Of a stretch of 64,000 nucleotides of DNA, positions 53,639-62,163 are shown piece by piece (positions within the stretch are counted from its first letter, which is position 1; every line of letters starts with the position of its first letter). This stretch comes from Paludibacteraceae bacterium (GTDB taxonomy: Bacteria > Bacteroidota > Bacteroidia > Bacteroidales > Paludibacteraceae), in assembly GCA_028694215.1 (NCBI GenBank), contig JAQUTW010000005.1:1-64000 (forward strand), read 5' to 3'. Position numbers and translations under genes: made by a program. Under the pieces are notes generated by a model that saw only the letters and a program-made list of their open reading frames with translations, was not told the DNA's origin and searched no databases.

Positions 53639-54369
53639 AGTTGGTATTAAATACGAATTATGAATCATTGCGTGAATTTATTACGCTATTGCCAACGACC
53701 TTTGATACAGGTGGTGAGGTGATTTATAATGCTCGGAATCAGATAAAAGTATTCACATTGGCAGACGGCAGAAAAATAAATGTAAAACGTTATTGTGTGC
53801 CAATATTTATTAATAGGCTGGTTTATACTTTTTGTAGACAGCCAAAAGCTGTTCGTGCTTATGAATATGCGGCTCATTTGATAGAATTAGATGTGCCGAC
53901 ACCGATGCCTATTGCTTATATTTTGGAACAGAGAGGCGGCTTGTTGGCGTATAGTTTTTTGATAACGGAACAGTCTTCGTTGCATAATATGCTCTATGAG
54001 TTTGGCAAAGGAACTTTATCCGGTCGTGAAGAGATAGTGAAAGCGTTTGCTCGTTTTACGGCTGGTTTGCACGAAAAAGGAGTGTATCACAAGGACTATT
54101 CTCCCGGTAATATTCTGTTTGATGTGATACAGGGCGTACCTCAATTTACCCTTGTAGATGTTAATCGTATGGAATTTGGCAAAGTAAATATGGATAAAGG
54201 CTGTCGTAATTTTGCGCGTTTGTGGGGTAAACGGGATTTTTTTGAATTGATAGCGACGGAATATGCAACAGCACGTCATTTTAATGTGCAACAGTGTATA
54301 AATTTGATACTGAAATATCGGCACGCATTTTGGAAAACACACGATCGTACTTTGTATGACTATGAATGA
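53635..54369 (+). CDS. WaaP/Kdo-kinase-like LPS kinase
   Basis: 244 residues with a protein-kinase-like fold. The catalytic loop is HEKGVYHKDYSPGNIL with Asp in HKD, followed by FTLVDVNRMEF, a DFG-like metal loop reading DVN. Such enzymes phosphorylate core heptose or Kdo and stabilise the outer membrane. It overlaps its neighbours on both sides (ATGA at 53635; 8 bases at 54362). Confidence 0.85.
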   Translation: MKLVLNTNYESLREFITLLPTTFDTGGEVIYNARNQIKVFTLADGRKINVKRYCVPIFINRLVYTFCRQPKAVRAYEYAAHLIELDVPTPMPIAYILEQRGGLLAYSFLITEQSSLHNMLYEFGKGTLSGREEIVKAFARFTAGLHEKGVYHKDYSPGNILFDVIQGVPQFTLVDVNRMEFGKVNMDKGCRNFARLWGKRDFFELIATEYATARHFNVQQCINLILKYRHAFWKTHDRTLYDYE

Positions 54370-55135
54370 ATTGTTGGTAAATATTGTAATTCCGCTTTAT
54401 TCCGCGAAATTGAATGCTGATGAACAAAAGTCGTTGGCGCAATGTTGTACGATTTTATCGCGTTATCCCATTACTTTGGTCAAACCGTATTCACTTGATG
54501 TGTCGTCTTTGTTGACAGAATATCCTATGTTGCGGGTAGAAAGTTTTGAAGACGATTTTTTCGAAAGTATTTTCGATTATAATCGTTTGATGATGAGCGA
54601 AGTTTTTTATGCACGCTTCTTGGTTTATAAGTATGTGCTTGTTTATCAGTTAGATGCTTATGTTTTTTGTGATGAATTGGAAAAATGGTGTTTGAAAGAT
54701 TATGATTATATTGGTGCTCCGTGGCTTTTGAAACCAAGGTACACTCATATGTTTTTTCGTCCTTTTTTGGAGCTAAAATCGTTCTTTTATCGTCTGAAAG
54801 GGAAACCGGCACGTCCGAAATTATTGGGAAATAAAGTGGGTAACGGAGGATTGTCTTTGCGCAAAGTATCTTCTCATTTGTCTGTTGTGCGGCAGTCCGA
54901 TGATATTGTGGCGCATTTTTTGGAGCAAAGTAAAGTACATACCGAATACAATGAAGATGTTTTTTGGGCAACACAGACGCTGCAATTTAAGATACCGGAT
55001 TATCGTGAAGCAGTGGCTTTTTCGTTCGATTTACATCCTGAACGCGCACTCAAATTGAATCAAAATAAATTGCCTTTTGGGTGTCATGGCTGGAATAAGG
55101 GCAAACGACGTAATTTTTGGCAAAAATATCTGTGA
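54362..55135 (+). CDS. DUF5672 family putative glycosyltransferase
   Basis: 257 residues from ATG 54362, or 54356 two codons upstream. LVNIVIPLYSAKLNADEQKS at the start, a DXD-like YQLDAYVFCDELEKW, then YDYIGAPWLLKPRY and GNGGLSLRKVSSHL, which are DUF5672 hallmarks. The family is found in LPS and capsule clusters and is presumed to transfer sugars. Its ending base is the first base of the next start codon. Confidence 0.85.
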   Translation: MNELLVNIVIPLYSAKLNADEQKSLAQCCTILSRYPITLVKPYSLDVSSLLTEYPMLRVESFEDDFFESIFDYNRLMMSEVFYARFLVYKYVLVYQLDAYVFCDELEKWCLKDYDYIGAPWLLKPRYTHMFFRPFLELKSFFYRLKGKPARPKLLGNKVGNGGLSLRKVSSHLSVVRQSDDIVAHFLEQSKVHTEYNEDVFWATQTLQFKIPDYREAVAFSFDLHPERALKLNQNKLPFGCHGWNKGKRRNFWQKYL

Positions 55136-56253
55136 TGAATATAGGATTTGACGCAAAACGTTTTTTTCATAATCGACGAGGATTAGGAAATTATAGTCGG
55201 GATACTATACGGTTGTTATCAGCCTATTATCCTGATAATAATTATCTATTATTCAATCCGTCGATTAAGAATTGTGTGCCAAATATTCTCAATTCTAATA
55301 CTACCATGGTCATTCCCGATACGATAATTGGGAAGGCAATTCCCTCTTGGTGGCGTACATTTGGCATGAAACATGATTTTGTGTCAAAAAAGTTGGATAT
55401 TTATCATGGTTTGAGCCAGGAACTACCTGTCGGTATAGAAAAAACGGGTGTCAAAACGGTGGTTACCATGCACGATGCTATTTTTATGCGTTATCCTGAA
55501 CTTTATTCGTGTACTTATCGGCAGTTTTTTATTCGTAAAAATCGTTATGCTTGTCGTGTGGCTGATAGAATTATTGCCATAAGCGAACAAACCAAACGTG
55601 ATATGATGTCTTATTTTGATGCAGATGAAGCCAAAATTGATGTTGTATATCAGGGTTGTAATGCTATTTTTCGGCAGCCTGCTTCGGATAGTGATAAACA
55701 GCAGATTCGGCAAAAATATCAATTGCCACAGCAATTTTTATTGACGGTAGGTGCTATAGAAAAGCGCAAAAATGCAGAAGTCATTATCAAAGCCTTGCAT
55801 GCAGAACGTATTACTATACCGTTTGTTTTAGTGGGTGCACCTACCGATTATGTCAAGGATTTGAAGCAGTTGGTTCGGCAGTACAATATGGAACAACAAG
55901 TGATTTTTTTGCATTATGTAGCGTCTGATGAACTGCCTGCAATATATTCAATGGCATCGCTGTTTGTTTATCCGTCTGTTTTTGAGGGGTTTGGGATTCC
56001 TGTTTTGGAGGCGTTGTGTGTAGGAACTCCGGTTGTGGCATCCACAGGAACTTGTTTTGAGGAAGTGGGTGGCACGGCAGCGCATTATGTGAATCCACAT
56101 GATGTGGAACAATGGGCTACAGAGATAAAACATTTGTTGACGGATGATTGGGTATGCCAAAATATGCGACAAGATGGTTTGTCGCGTTCTGAATTGTTTG
56201 TAGATAAAAGTGTTGCGAAATCGTTGATGGCAGTTTACGAAAAGTTGATATAA
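55135..56253 (+). CDS. Glycosyltransferase family 4
   Basis: 372 residues. ATG 55135 gives MNIGFDAKRFFHNRRGLGNY, the donor-fold start; an upstream ATG-like start at 55117 overlaps more of the previous gene. GT-B fold with VGAIEKRKNAEVIIKALHAE and the retaining motif SVFEGFGIPVLEALCVGTPV (E-x7-E). It would add a hexose to the core or O-chain on the cytoplasmic side. Confidence 0.92.
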   Translation: MNIGFDAKRFFHNRRGLGNYSRDTIRLLSAYYPDNNYLLFNPSIKNCVPNILNSNTTMVIPDTIIGKAIPSWWRTFGMKHDFVSKKLDIYHGLSQELPVGIEKTGVKTVVTMHDAIFMRYPELYSCTYRQFFIRKNRYACRVADRIIAISEQTKRDMMSYFDADEAKIDVVYQGCNAIFRQPASDSDKQQIRQKYQLPQQFLLTVGAIEKRKNAEVIIKALHAERITIPFVLVGAPTDYVKDLKQLVRQYNMEQQVIFLHYVASDELPAIYSMASLFVYPSVFEGFGIPVLEALCVGTPVVASTGTCFEEVGGTAAHYVNPHDVEQWATEIKHLLTDDWVCQNMRQDGLSRSELFVDKSVAKSLMAVYEKLI

Positions 56254-56255
56254 TA

Positions 56256-57104
56256 ATGGTTACGAAAGAAAAATTATTTGGTGTCGTGGTTTGGTATCAT
56301 CCTTCCAACGAAAATATAGAAGCAATTCGTTCCTATTTGGGCGATATTACACATTTGTTTATTGTTGATAATTCCGAAAATAACAATAAAATATTGGTGG
56401 ATCAGTTGCCGATTGATAAAGTTACGTATCTGCCAAATTGTGATAATCTTGGCATTGCCACAGCACTGAATATTGGTTGTATCAAGGCTTGTGAGGCAGG
56501 TGCCGAATGGATTTTGACGATGGATCAGGATAGTAAGTTTGACCGTTTCTCGTTGGCGGATTTTATCACGGAGGTTAATTTGTGTCCAACCTTTGATAAC
56601 GTTGGAATCTTTTCACCATACCATTATTGTGGTGAAACTTCGCGTAAGGAACGTGAACGTTTTCAAACTATTTTTATTACTATGACTTCGGGAAATTTGT
56701 TGCGTGCAGATGCTTATCGTGAATGCGGACGCTTTCGTGACGATTTTTTCATTGATTTGGTGGACGATGAATATTGCTGTCGCTTATATCGTAACGGTTA
56801 TACAGTTGTCAAAACCAATCGGATTATTTTGACACATCAGCTTGGTAATGGATTTGTAAGAGTGAGTCCGTTATTTAAAAAAACATTTGTTCAGCATAAT
56901 GCGTTACGTCATTATTATATAGTTCGCAATATGCTTGAAATGAAACGATTATATCCGGAACAAAAACCATATTATTCCAAACAATTGCGTAAGCGTATCA
57001 AGCGCTGGCTGTTGTACGATTTTGACCAGAAATGGGGAAAATTAAAATATATGTGGTGGGGATCGCGTGATTTTAGAAATGGAAAGTTTGGTAAATTGAA
57101 CTAA
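56256..57104 (+). CDS. Glycosyltransferase family 2 (rhamnosyltransferase-like)
   Basis: 282 residues with a GT-A fold: FGVVVWYHPSNENIEAI, then DNLGIATALNIGCIKACEAG and the DXD-type WILTMDQDSKF. FFIDLVDDEYCCRLYRNGYT holds the acceptor-side aspartates. It resembles rhamnosyltransferases of O-antigen loci. It starts 2 bases after the GT4 gene. Confidence 0.92.
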   Translation: MVTKEKLFGVVVWYHPSNENIEAIRSYLGDITHLFIVDNSENNNKILVDQLPIDKVTYLPNCDNLGIATALNIGCIKACEAGAEWILTMDQDSKFDRFSLADFITEVNLCPTFDNVGIFSPYHYCGETSRKERERFQTIFITMTSGNLLRADAYRECGRFRDDFFIDLVDDEYCCRLYRNGYTVVKTNRIILTHQLGNGFVRVSPLFKKTFVQHNALRHYYIVRNMLEMKRLYPEQKPYYSKQLRKRIKRWLLYDFDQKWGKLKYMWWGSRDFRNGKFGKLN

Positions 57105-57106
57105 AA

Positions 57107-58357
57107 ATGGGTTACATGAAAAAAATTCTTCTTGTTGTTAATATTTTAAATCTTCTTGGTTGTTGTTGGTTGCTTGTGAAATTACTTTTTAATTATGTAG
57201 GCACGCCTTATATTCTTGAATACGGAGGTTTTTATTTGTTTTTTGTAACTTGGGTAGTAGAGTTTATCTTGGAGAAACGCTGGAAGCGGTGGCAATGGAA
57301 TTATACAACCGGATATTTTATTTTGTTGATTGTTTTCTTCTTGTTAAGTATTATATATGCACCTTTTGATAGTGAGGTGTATTTTAAACATCTTTTGGAG
57401 AAACGCTATGCCTTGTTTGGATTTGGCATTGTGGGTTTATTTGGACTTAATAAATATTATAAGTTAAGCTATTGTTTTAATGTTATGATTATTACCTCCA
57501 TTCTGACGATTTGTTATCTTGTATTCTTTAGAATTGGTTTTGTTCCATTTATTACTTTTCCCGAAAGAGCTATTTTGCTGGCAAATGCGCGTATAGCCTC
57601 TGTAAATGCACACATGGGATTCAATTTATATCTGAATCTTTCATTGATAGGCATCTGGTATATTTGTACCCATTCGTGGCATCGGTTACCGCATTGGAAA
57701 CGCTATGGATATGGAGCCGCATTGCTTGTCATTTTTTACATTTTGTCACAATCCGAAGGTCGAAGTGGCTTTTTGGCTTCTATTGTGTTAATGTTCAGCT
57801 TTATTGTATTGGAGATATGGAAACGTAGAAAAATACTTGGGCTGTTGGTGGTGTTGTTGCTGCCGTTTATTTTGTTTGCGGCTTCGTCACATCATGCGCG
57901 CATGTCCACAGACAAGTTACATAGTGAACCACGCTTGATGTTGTGGCATGCCGCTGTTGAAAAAATTGAGGATGACAAACCTGTTTTTGGATATGGGATG
58001 AGTCGTGCACAGGAGGAATTTGATAAAGTGAACATGAAGTATATTTCGGAGGAATACCGTCATTACTGGTTATCATTTAAGCCTTACTTTATTGATACGC
58101 ACAATCAATATTTACAAACATTTCTTGAATTTGGTATAATAGGGCTATTGCTTTTACTGGTTTTATATACTGCTCCTGTCTTTCTAGTTGCCCCTAAACG
58201 GCGTATATTAACGGTTCTGATTTGTGGATTGTGTGCTTATCAGTCTATGTTTGATATGTTTATTACAGGACAATTTTGTCCGCTGTTCTGTTTGCTTATG
58301 TTGTTCTTACTTAAGGTTAAAGATGATGTGCAGCCACGGTGTGAGTCTGGTAAATGA
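57107..58357 (+). CDS. O-antigen ligase / polymerase-like membrane protein
   Basis: 416 residues (or 413 from ATG 57116) with about ten membrane helices. The large periplasmic loop follows ASSHHARMSTDKLHSEPRLM and has the ligase-family pattern VFGYGMSRAQEEFD and DTHNQYLQTFLEFGIIGLLL with the conserved histidine. The Wzy_C family includes WaaL ligases and Wzy polymerases, which cannot be told apart here. It is the last gene of the glycan operon. Confidence 0.88.
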   Translation: MGYMKKILLVVNILNLLGCCWLLVKLLFNYVGTPYILEYGGFYLFFVTWVVEFILEKRWKRWQWNYTTGYFILLIVFFLLSIIYAPFDSEVYFKHLLEKRYALFGFGIVGLFGLNKYYKLSYCFNVMIITSILTICYLVFFRIGFVPFITFPERAILLANARIASVNAHMGFNLYLNLSLIGIWYICTHSWHRLPHWKRYGYGAALLVIFYILSQSEGRSGFLASIVLMFSFIVLEIWKRRKILGLLVVLLLPFILFAASSHHARMSTDKLHSEPRLMLWHAAVEKIEDDKPVFGYGMSRAQEEFDKVNMKYISEEYRHYWLSFKPYFIDTHNQYLQTFLEFGIIGLLLLLVLYTAPVFLVAPKRRILTVLICGLCAYQSMFDMFITGQFCPLFCLLMLFLLKVKDDVQPRCESGK

Positions 58358-58409
58358 CGCATTGCCGGCTTTTTACTTACTGTTGTTGCCAAAAACAATT
58401 GTTGGCGTG

Positions 58410-58441
58410 TTTGTTAAATTGCGTCTAAAAGATTAACTTTG
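58410..58441 (+). promoter_or_regulatory. Promoter of ffh
   Basis: TTTG (58410-58413), 20 bases, then TAACTTTG (58434-58441), 50 bases before ffh. Confidence 0.75.
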
Positions 58442-58490
58442 CAGGCAGAAACAAATGATTTTTTTATTTTTTTAAATACGTAATTTTTAG

Positions 58491-59810
58491 ATGTTTGATA
58501 ATCTGAGCGAACGACTTGAACGGTCGTTTAAAATATTAAAAGGTCAGGGGAGTATTACTGAAATTAATGTTGCCGAAACTCTCAAAGATGTGCGTAAGGC
58601 GCTTCTCGATGCGGATGTAAATTATAAGGTTGCAAAAACCTTTACAGATGACGTAAAAGCGAAAGCTCTCGGTATGAACGTATTAAATGCCATTAAACCT
58701 AATGAGTTAATGGTTAAAATTGTTCATGACGAATTGGCAAAACTTATGGGAGGTACCAACGAGGAACTAAACCTAAAAGGTTCGCCGACCATTATATTGA
58801 TGTCTGGTTTGCAAGGTTCCGGTAAAACCACTTTTTCGGGGAAATTAGCCAATTTGTTGAAACACAAACGCGGAAAAAATCCGATGTTGGTGGCGTGTGA
58901 TGTTTATCGTCCTGCAGCCATCGAACAATTGAAAGTGGTAGGAGAACAAATTGGCGTGCCGGTTTACAGCGAATCGGATAATAAAAATCCGGTTAAAATC
59001 GCCGAAAATGCCATAAAACAAGCCAAACAGGAAGGTAAAGATGTTGTCATCATTGATACCGCAGGACGTTTGGCAGTTGATGAGCAGATGATGGTGGAAA
59101 TAGCTGATATTAAAGCAGCCGTAAAACCACATGAAATTTTGTTTGTTGTGGACGCCATGACCGGACAAGATGCGGTAAATACAGCCAAAGAATTTAATGA
59201 ACGTCTCGATTTTAATGGTGTCGTTCTCACAAAATTAGATGGTGATACGCGTGGTGGAGCGGCTCTTTCTATTCGTACAGTGGTCGATAAACCAATAAAG
59301 TTTATTGGTACCGGTGAAAAAATGGAAGCCATAGATTTGTTTCATCCGGCACGTATGGCCGACCGTATTCTTGGTATGGGCGATATTGTTTCTTTGGTGG
59401 AACGTGCTCAAGAACAGTATGATGAAGCAGAAGCCCGTAAGTTGTCGAAGAAAATAGCCAAAAATCAATTTGATTTCAATGACTTTATGAGCCAGATTCA
59501 GCAAATAAAAAAGATGGGCAACATCAAAGAACTGGCTTCTATGATTCCGGGCGTAGGTAAAGCCATGAAAGATGTAGAAATGGACGAAAATTCGTTTGTG
59601 GGAGTGGAATCCATTATTCATTCAATGACTCCTGAAGAACGTGCAAATCCGCAATTGATAAATGGCAGCCGTAAAAATCGTATTGCCAATGGATGTGGTC
59701 GTGGAGTTCCCGAAATTAATCGTTTGCTGAAACAATTCAGCGATATGCAAAAGATGATGCGGACGGTACAAAAACAAGGTAACCCGATGAAAATGATGCG
59801 GAAAAAATAA
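58491..59810 (+). CDS. ffh: Signal recognition particle protein Ffh
   Basis: 439 residues. It binds SRP RNA and signal peptides and hands ribosomes to FtsY/SecYEG. N domain to about 90; G domain with P-loop GLQGSGKTT (residues 106-114), DTAGRL and TKLDGDTRGGAALS; methionine-rich M domain from 330 ending MMRTVQKQGNPMKMMRKK. It is complete. Confidence 0.97.
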   Translation: MFDNLSERLERSFKILKGQGSITEINVAETLKDVRKALLDADVNYKVAKTFTDDVKAKALGMNVLNAIKPNELMVKIVHDELAKLMGGTNEELNLKGSPTIILMSGLQGSGKTTFSGKLANLLKHKRGKNPMLVACDVYRPAAIEQLKVVGEQIGVPVYSESDNKNPVKIAENAIKQAKQEGKDVVIIDTAGRLAVDEQMMVEIADIKAAVKPHEILFVVDAMTGQDAVNTAKEFNERLDFNGVVLTKLDGDTRGGAALSIRTVVDKPIKFIGTGEKMEAIDLFHPARMADRILGMGDIVSLVERAQEQYDEAEARKLSKKIAKNQFDFNDFMSQIQQIKKMGNIKELASMIPGVGKAMKDVEMDENSFVGVESIIHSMTPEERANPQLINGSRKNRIANGCGRGVPEINRLLKQFSDMQKMMRTVQKQGNPMKMMRKK

Positions 59811-59835
59811 TAATACTGTTTTAAAATTTAATCTT

Positions 59836-60213
59836 ATGGACAGTTTTGGGGATTATCTTTATATTATTGTCATTATTCTTGCTTTGGTAACCAGCCTTTT
59901 CGGAAAGAAAAAAAAGGTAAAACAGACACCTGCGTCTGTGCCAATACCTGAAATGGAAGAAAAAACCGTGCAGAAAACTGAAACGGAACAACCGACAGTT
60001 ATTAAACGGTCGCATTTGGATAAAAAAACAGAAGAAGTAACCAACTTTTTTCAAGAATCGTTGCAACCGCAAGATGATGTCAAAATACATCATCGTCGTT
60101 CCTCAAAAGCAGAGAGTGAAATACATGAAGAAGAAAATATCTTAGATTTGCAGAATTTAGATGAAATAAAGAAGGCAATTGTTTATACCGAGATATTGAA
60201 CCGAAAATATTAA
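59836..60213 (+). CDS. Small membrane-anchored protein, unknown
   Basis: 125 residues. One N-terminal membrane helix (YLYIIVIILALVTSLFG) with a basic KKKKVK after it, then a charged, low-complexity cytoplasmic tail rich in Glu, Lys and Pro. The C-terminal LDEIKKAIVYTEILNRKY looks conserved; similar short tails end many small Bacteroidetes proteins. Function is unknown. It is 25 bases past ffh and may be cotranscribed. Confidence 0.65.
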   Translation: MDSFGDYLYIIVIILALVTSLFGKKKKVKQTPASVPIPEMEEKTVQKTETEQPTVIKRSHLDKKTEEVTNFFQESLQPQDDVKIHHRRSSKAESEIHEEENILDLQNLDEIKKAIVYTEILNRKY

Positions 60214-60253
60214 AGAAACGCAAGCGCACAGGCATTTTTTAATTTCAAAATTA

Positions 60254-60285
60254 TTTGCCCAATAGAAAAAAAAACCTTACCTTTG
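60254..60285 (+). promoter_or_regulatory. Promoter of greA
   Basis: TTTG (60254-60257), 20 bases, then TACCTTTG (60278-60285). Confidence 0.75.
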
Positions 60286-60309
60286 CAATAGAAAAGAGAA
60301 ATACAAGGA

Positions 60310-60340
60310 GGGTTCCGACTGAAAGTCGGGATTCTTTTTA
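60310..60340 (+). terminator. Attenuator-like hairpin in greA leader
   Basis: GGGTTCCGACT and AGTCGGGATTC form an 11-pair stem with a GAA loop, followed by TTTTTATTTTAT. It lies between the greA promoter and the greA start, so full-length transcription must pass a terminator-like element. Confidence 0.65.
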
Positions 60341-60378
60341 TTTTATGTAAAAAATACAAACCTTAAAATAGAAACATT

Positions 60379-60846
60379 ATGGCAGTTAGTTATATGTCCG
60401 AAGCGGGCTACAAACAACTAAACGAACAGTTACGGGAATTAGAATCGCAGCGTCCGGTTATTTCACGACAAATAGCAGAGGCGCGTGACAAGGGCGATTT
60501 GTCCGAAAATGCAGAGTATGATGCAGCGAGAGAAGCACAAGGCATGTTGGAGTTGAAAATCTCGCAGTTGAAAGAAACCATTGCGACAGCCCGTATTATT
60601 GATGAGAGTAAACTGTCGGTTGACACGGTAAAAATTTTGAACAAAGTACGTATTAAGAATCTTGCCAATAATCAGGAAGTAGAATATATGTTGGTGTCTG
60701 AAAGTGAATCCAATATTCGTGCGGGGAAGTTGGCAGTAACCACTCCTATTGGTAAGGGTTTGCTTGGCAAAAAAGTTGGTGATGTTATTGCTGTACAGGT
60801 TCCTTCCGGAACACTTTCTTTCGAAGTTTTAAATATTTCCATTTGA
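60379..60846 (+). CDS. greA: Transcription elongation factor GreA
   Basis: 155 residues. An N-terminal coiled coil with the acidic tip RDKGDLSENAEYDAAREAQG inserts into the RNA polymerase secondary channel to cleave backtracked RNA. The C-terminal FKBP-like domain includes ISVATPIGKGLLGKKVGDV-type text. The HIT gene starts 1 base after its stop. Confidence 0.96.
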   Translation: MAVSYMSEAGYKQLNEQLRELESQRPVISRQIAEARDKGDLSENAEYDAAREAQGMLELKISQLKETIATARIIDESKLSVDTVKILNKVRIKNLANNQEVEYMLVSESESNIRAGKLAVTTPIGKGLLGKKVGDVIAVQVPSGTLSFEVLNISI

Positions 60847-60847
60847 A

Positions 60848-61246
60848 ATGGCAACTATTTTTACACGCATCATTAATGGCGAAATTCCCTGCTATAAAGT
60901 CGCGGAAAATGATCGTTATTTTGCTTTTCTCGATATCAATCCGATGACGAAAGGGCATACGCTGGTTATTCCTAAGGTCGAAGATGATTATATCTTTCAT
61001 CTTGACGACGATACCTATTGCGGTTTGACATTGTTTGCCAAAAAAGTGGCGGCTGCCATAGAAAAAGCAGTGCCGTGCAAACGTATCGGTGTGGCAGTGA
61101 TGGGAATGGAAGTGCCTCATACACATATACATCTCATTCCCATAAATAAAGAATCGGATATGATTATTTCCAATCCGAAACTGCATTTACCTGAGAGTGA
61201 AATGCAGCAGATTGCTAATGCTATTGCTGCGAACTTTAAGGAATAG
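60848..61246 (+). CDS. HIT family protein
   Basis: 132 residues. The histidine triad is VPHTHIHLIP, and ATIFTRIINGEIPCYKVAEN and FAFLDINPMTKGHTLVIPK are the family start. HIT proteins hydrolyse nucleoside phosphoramidates and related nucleotides. It is translated with greA. Confidence 0.93.
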   Translation: MATIFTRIINGEIPCYKVAENDRYFAFLDINPMTKGHTLVIPKVEDDYIFHLDDDTYCGLTLFAKKVAAAIEKAVPCKRIGVAVMGMEVPHTHIHLIPINKESDMIISNPKLHLPESEMQQIANAIAANFKE

Positions 61247-61324
61247 GTGAGAAGGTAAAGTTTTTTATAAAAACAGTTGTCTGTTTTATAAAAAAAATGT
61301 ACCTTTGCGTTCCCAATTAGTGAT

Positions 61325-61398
61325 GGCGGGGTAGCTCAGTTGGTTAGAGCGTCGGATTCATAACCCGGAGGTCTCGAGTTCAATTCTCGATCCCGCTA
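61325..61398 (+). tRNA. tRNA-Met (anticodon CAT, elongator-like)
   Basis: Acceptor GGCGGGG/TCCCGCT, D-arm GCTC..GAGC, loop TTCATAA, T-arm TCGAG-TTCAATT-CTCGA, discriminator A. The first pair G-T is wobble, unlike the C-A mismatch of initiator tRNA. A31-C39 in the anticodon stem is a mismatch. A CAT anticodon could also be the Ile2 precursor. -7 box TACCTTTG at 61300-61307. CCA is not encoded. Confidence 0.93.
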
Positions 61399-61402
61399 CA
61401 TA

Positions 61403-61440
61403 AAACAAGAGAAAGTCAAACGACTTTCTCTTGTTTTATG
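61403..61440 (+). terminator. Terminator after tRNA-Met
   Basis: AACAAGAGAAAGT and ACTTTCTCTTGTT form a 13-base stem around CAAACG, followed by T-rich sequence. The 61441-61562 interval shows no gene. Confidence 0.9.
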
Positions 61441-61581
61441 TAAAAAGAGGAAACGTGTAGTTTGTTTGGAAACGGTGAAAATAATGATTTAGGAAATAAA
61501 TTAAGTTGTAGTACTGCTTAAAATATTTTATTTTAGTTCTTGTGAGATTCCGGAAAAAAGTGTATCTTTGCACCACTTTTT

Positions 61582-61666
61582 GGAGAGATGGCAGAGTGGT
61601 CGATTGCAGCGGTCTTGAAAACCGCCGTACTGAGAGGTACCGGGGGTTCGAATCCCTCTCTCTCCG
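61582..61666 (+). tRNA. tRNA-Ser (anticodon TGA)
   Basis: Acceptor GGAGAGA/TCTCTCC, anticodon loop TTGAAAA in a CGGTC..-CCGCC stem region, a long variable arm (GTACTGAGAGGTAC), T-arm GGGGG-TTCGAAT-CCCTC, discriminator G. -7 box TATCTTTG at 61563-61570. CCA is not encoded. The rpmE2 start is 32 bases past its end with no terminator between. Confidence 0.95.
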
Positions 61667-61697
61667 CAAACTATTAATTTTTTTAATAATAATAACA

Positions 61698-61961
61698 ATG
61701 AAACAGGGAATTCATCCAGAGAGCTATCGACCCGTAGCATTCAAAGACATGTCGAATGACGAAACTTTCATTTCGCGTTCAACTGTTGCTACGAAAGAAA
61801 CCATCGATATTGATGGGGTAACTTATCCATTGGTAAAACTTGAAATTTCAAGTTCGTCTCATCCTTTCTACACCGGCAAAAGTAAACTTGTGGATACTGC
61901 AGGTCGCGTAGATAAGTTTATGAATCGTTACCAAAACAGAATGGACAAGAAGAAAAAATAA
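61698..61961 (+). CDS. rpmE2: 50S ribosomal protein L31 type B
   Basis: 87 residues from ATG 61698; the frame is open upstream through the tRNA gene, which cannot be translated. [20 protein letters not shown] and [20 protein letters not shown] are type B signatures. It has no cysteines, so it is the zinc-independent form that type A strains use only in zinc starvation; here it appears constitutive, cotranscribed with tRNA-Ser. Confidence 0.95.
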   Translation: MKQGIHPESYRPVAFKDMSNDETFISRSTVATKETIDIDGVTYPLVKLEISSSSHPFYTGKSKLVDTAGRVDKFMNRYQNRMDKKKK

Positions 61962-61987
61962 TTTTCCGACAAGTTACACAGTTAAAA

Positions 61988-62020
61988 AGAGCAAACATTA
62001 TTGTTTGCTCTTTTTTGTGT
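61988..62020 (+). terminator. Terminator after rpmE2
   Basis: AGAGCAAACA and TGTTTGCTCT form a stem around TTAT, followed by six T. The 62021-62163 interval before clpB shows no confident promoter. Confidence 0.85.
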
Positions 62021-62163
62021 CATTTTGGCTTGTTTTTTAATATTTTTTCTGTCAAAATAACAGTTTTTGCCATTGGCACTTGCTTTGTTGCTAACTATGC
62101 GATGTGTTTCAAAAGAATAAATCTTTATGAACCTAAAATCAATAAACTTTAAAACTTATAATT

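Noticed and set aside
61542..61697. N-terminal extension of L31 through tRNA-Ser
   Set aside because: The frame is open by chance through the tRNA; the family start is ATG 61698.
62073..62096. Sigma-54 promoter before clpB (TGGCAC ... TTGCT)
   Set aside because: The GG and GC elements are not 10 bases apart; the spacing excludes a functional -24/-12 site.
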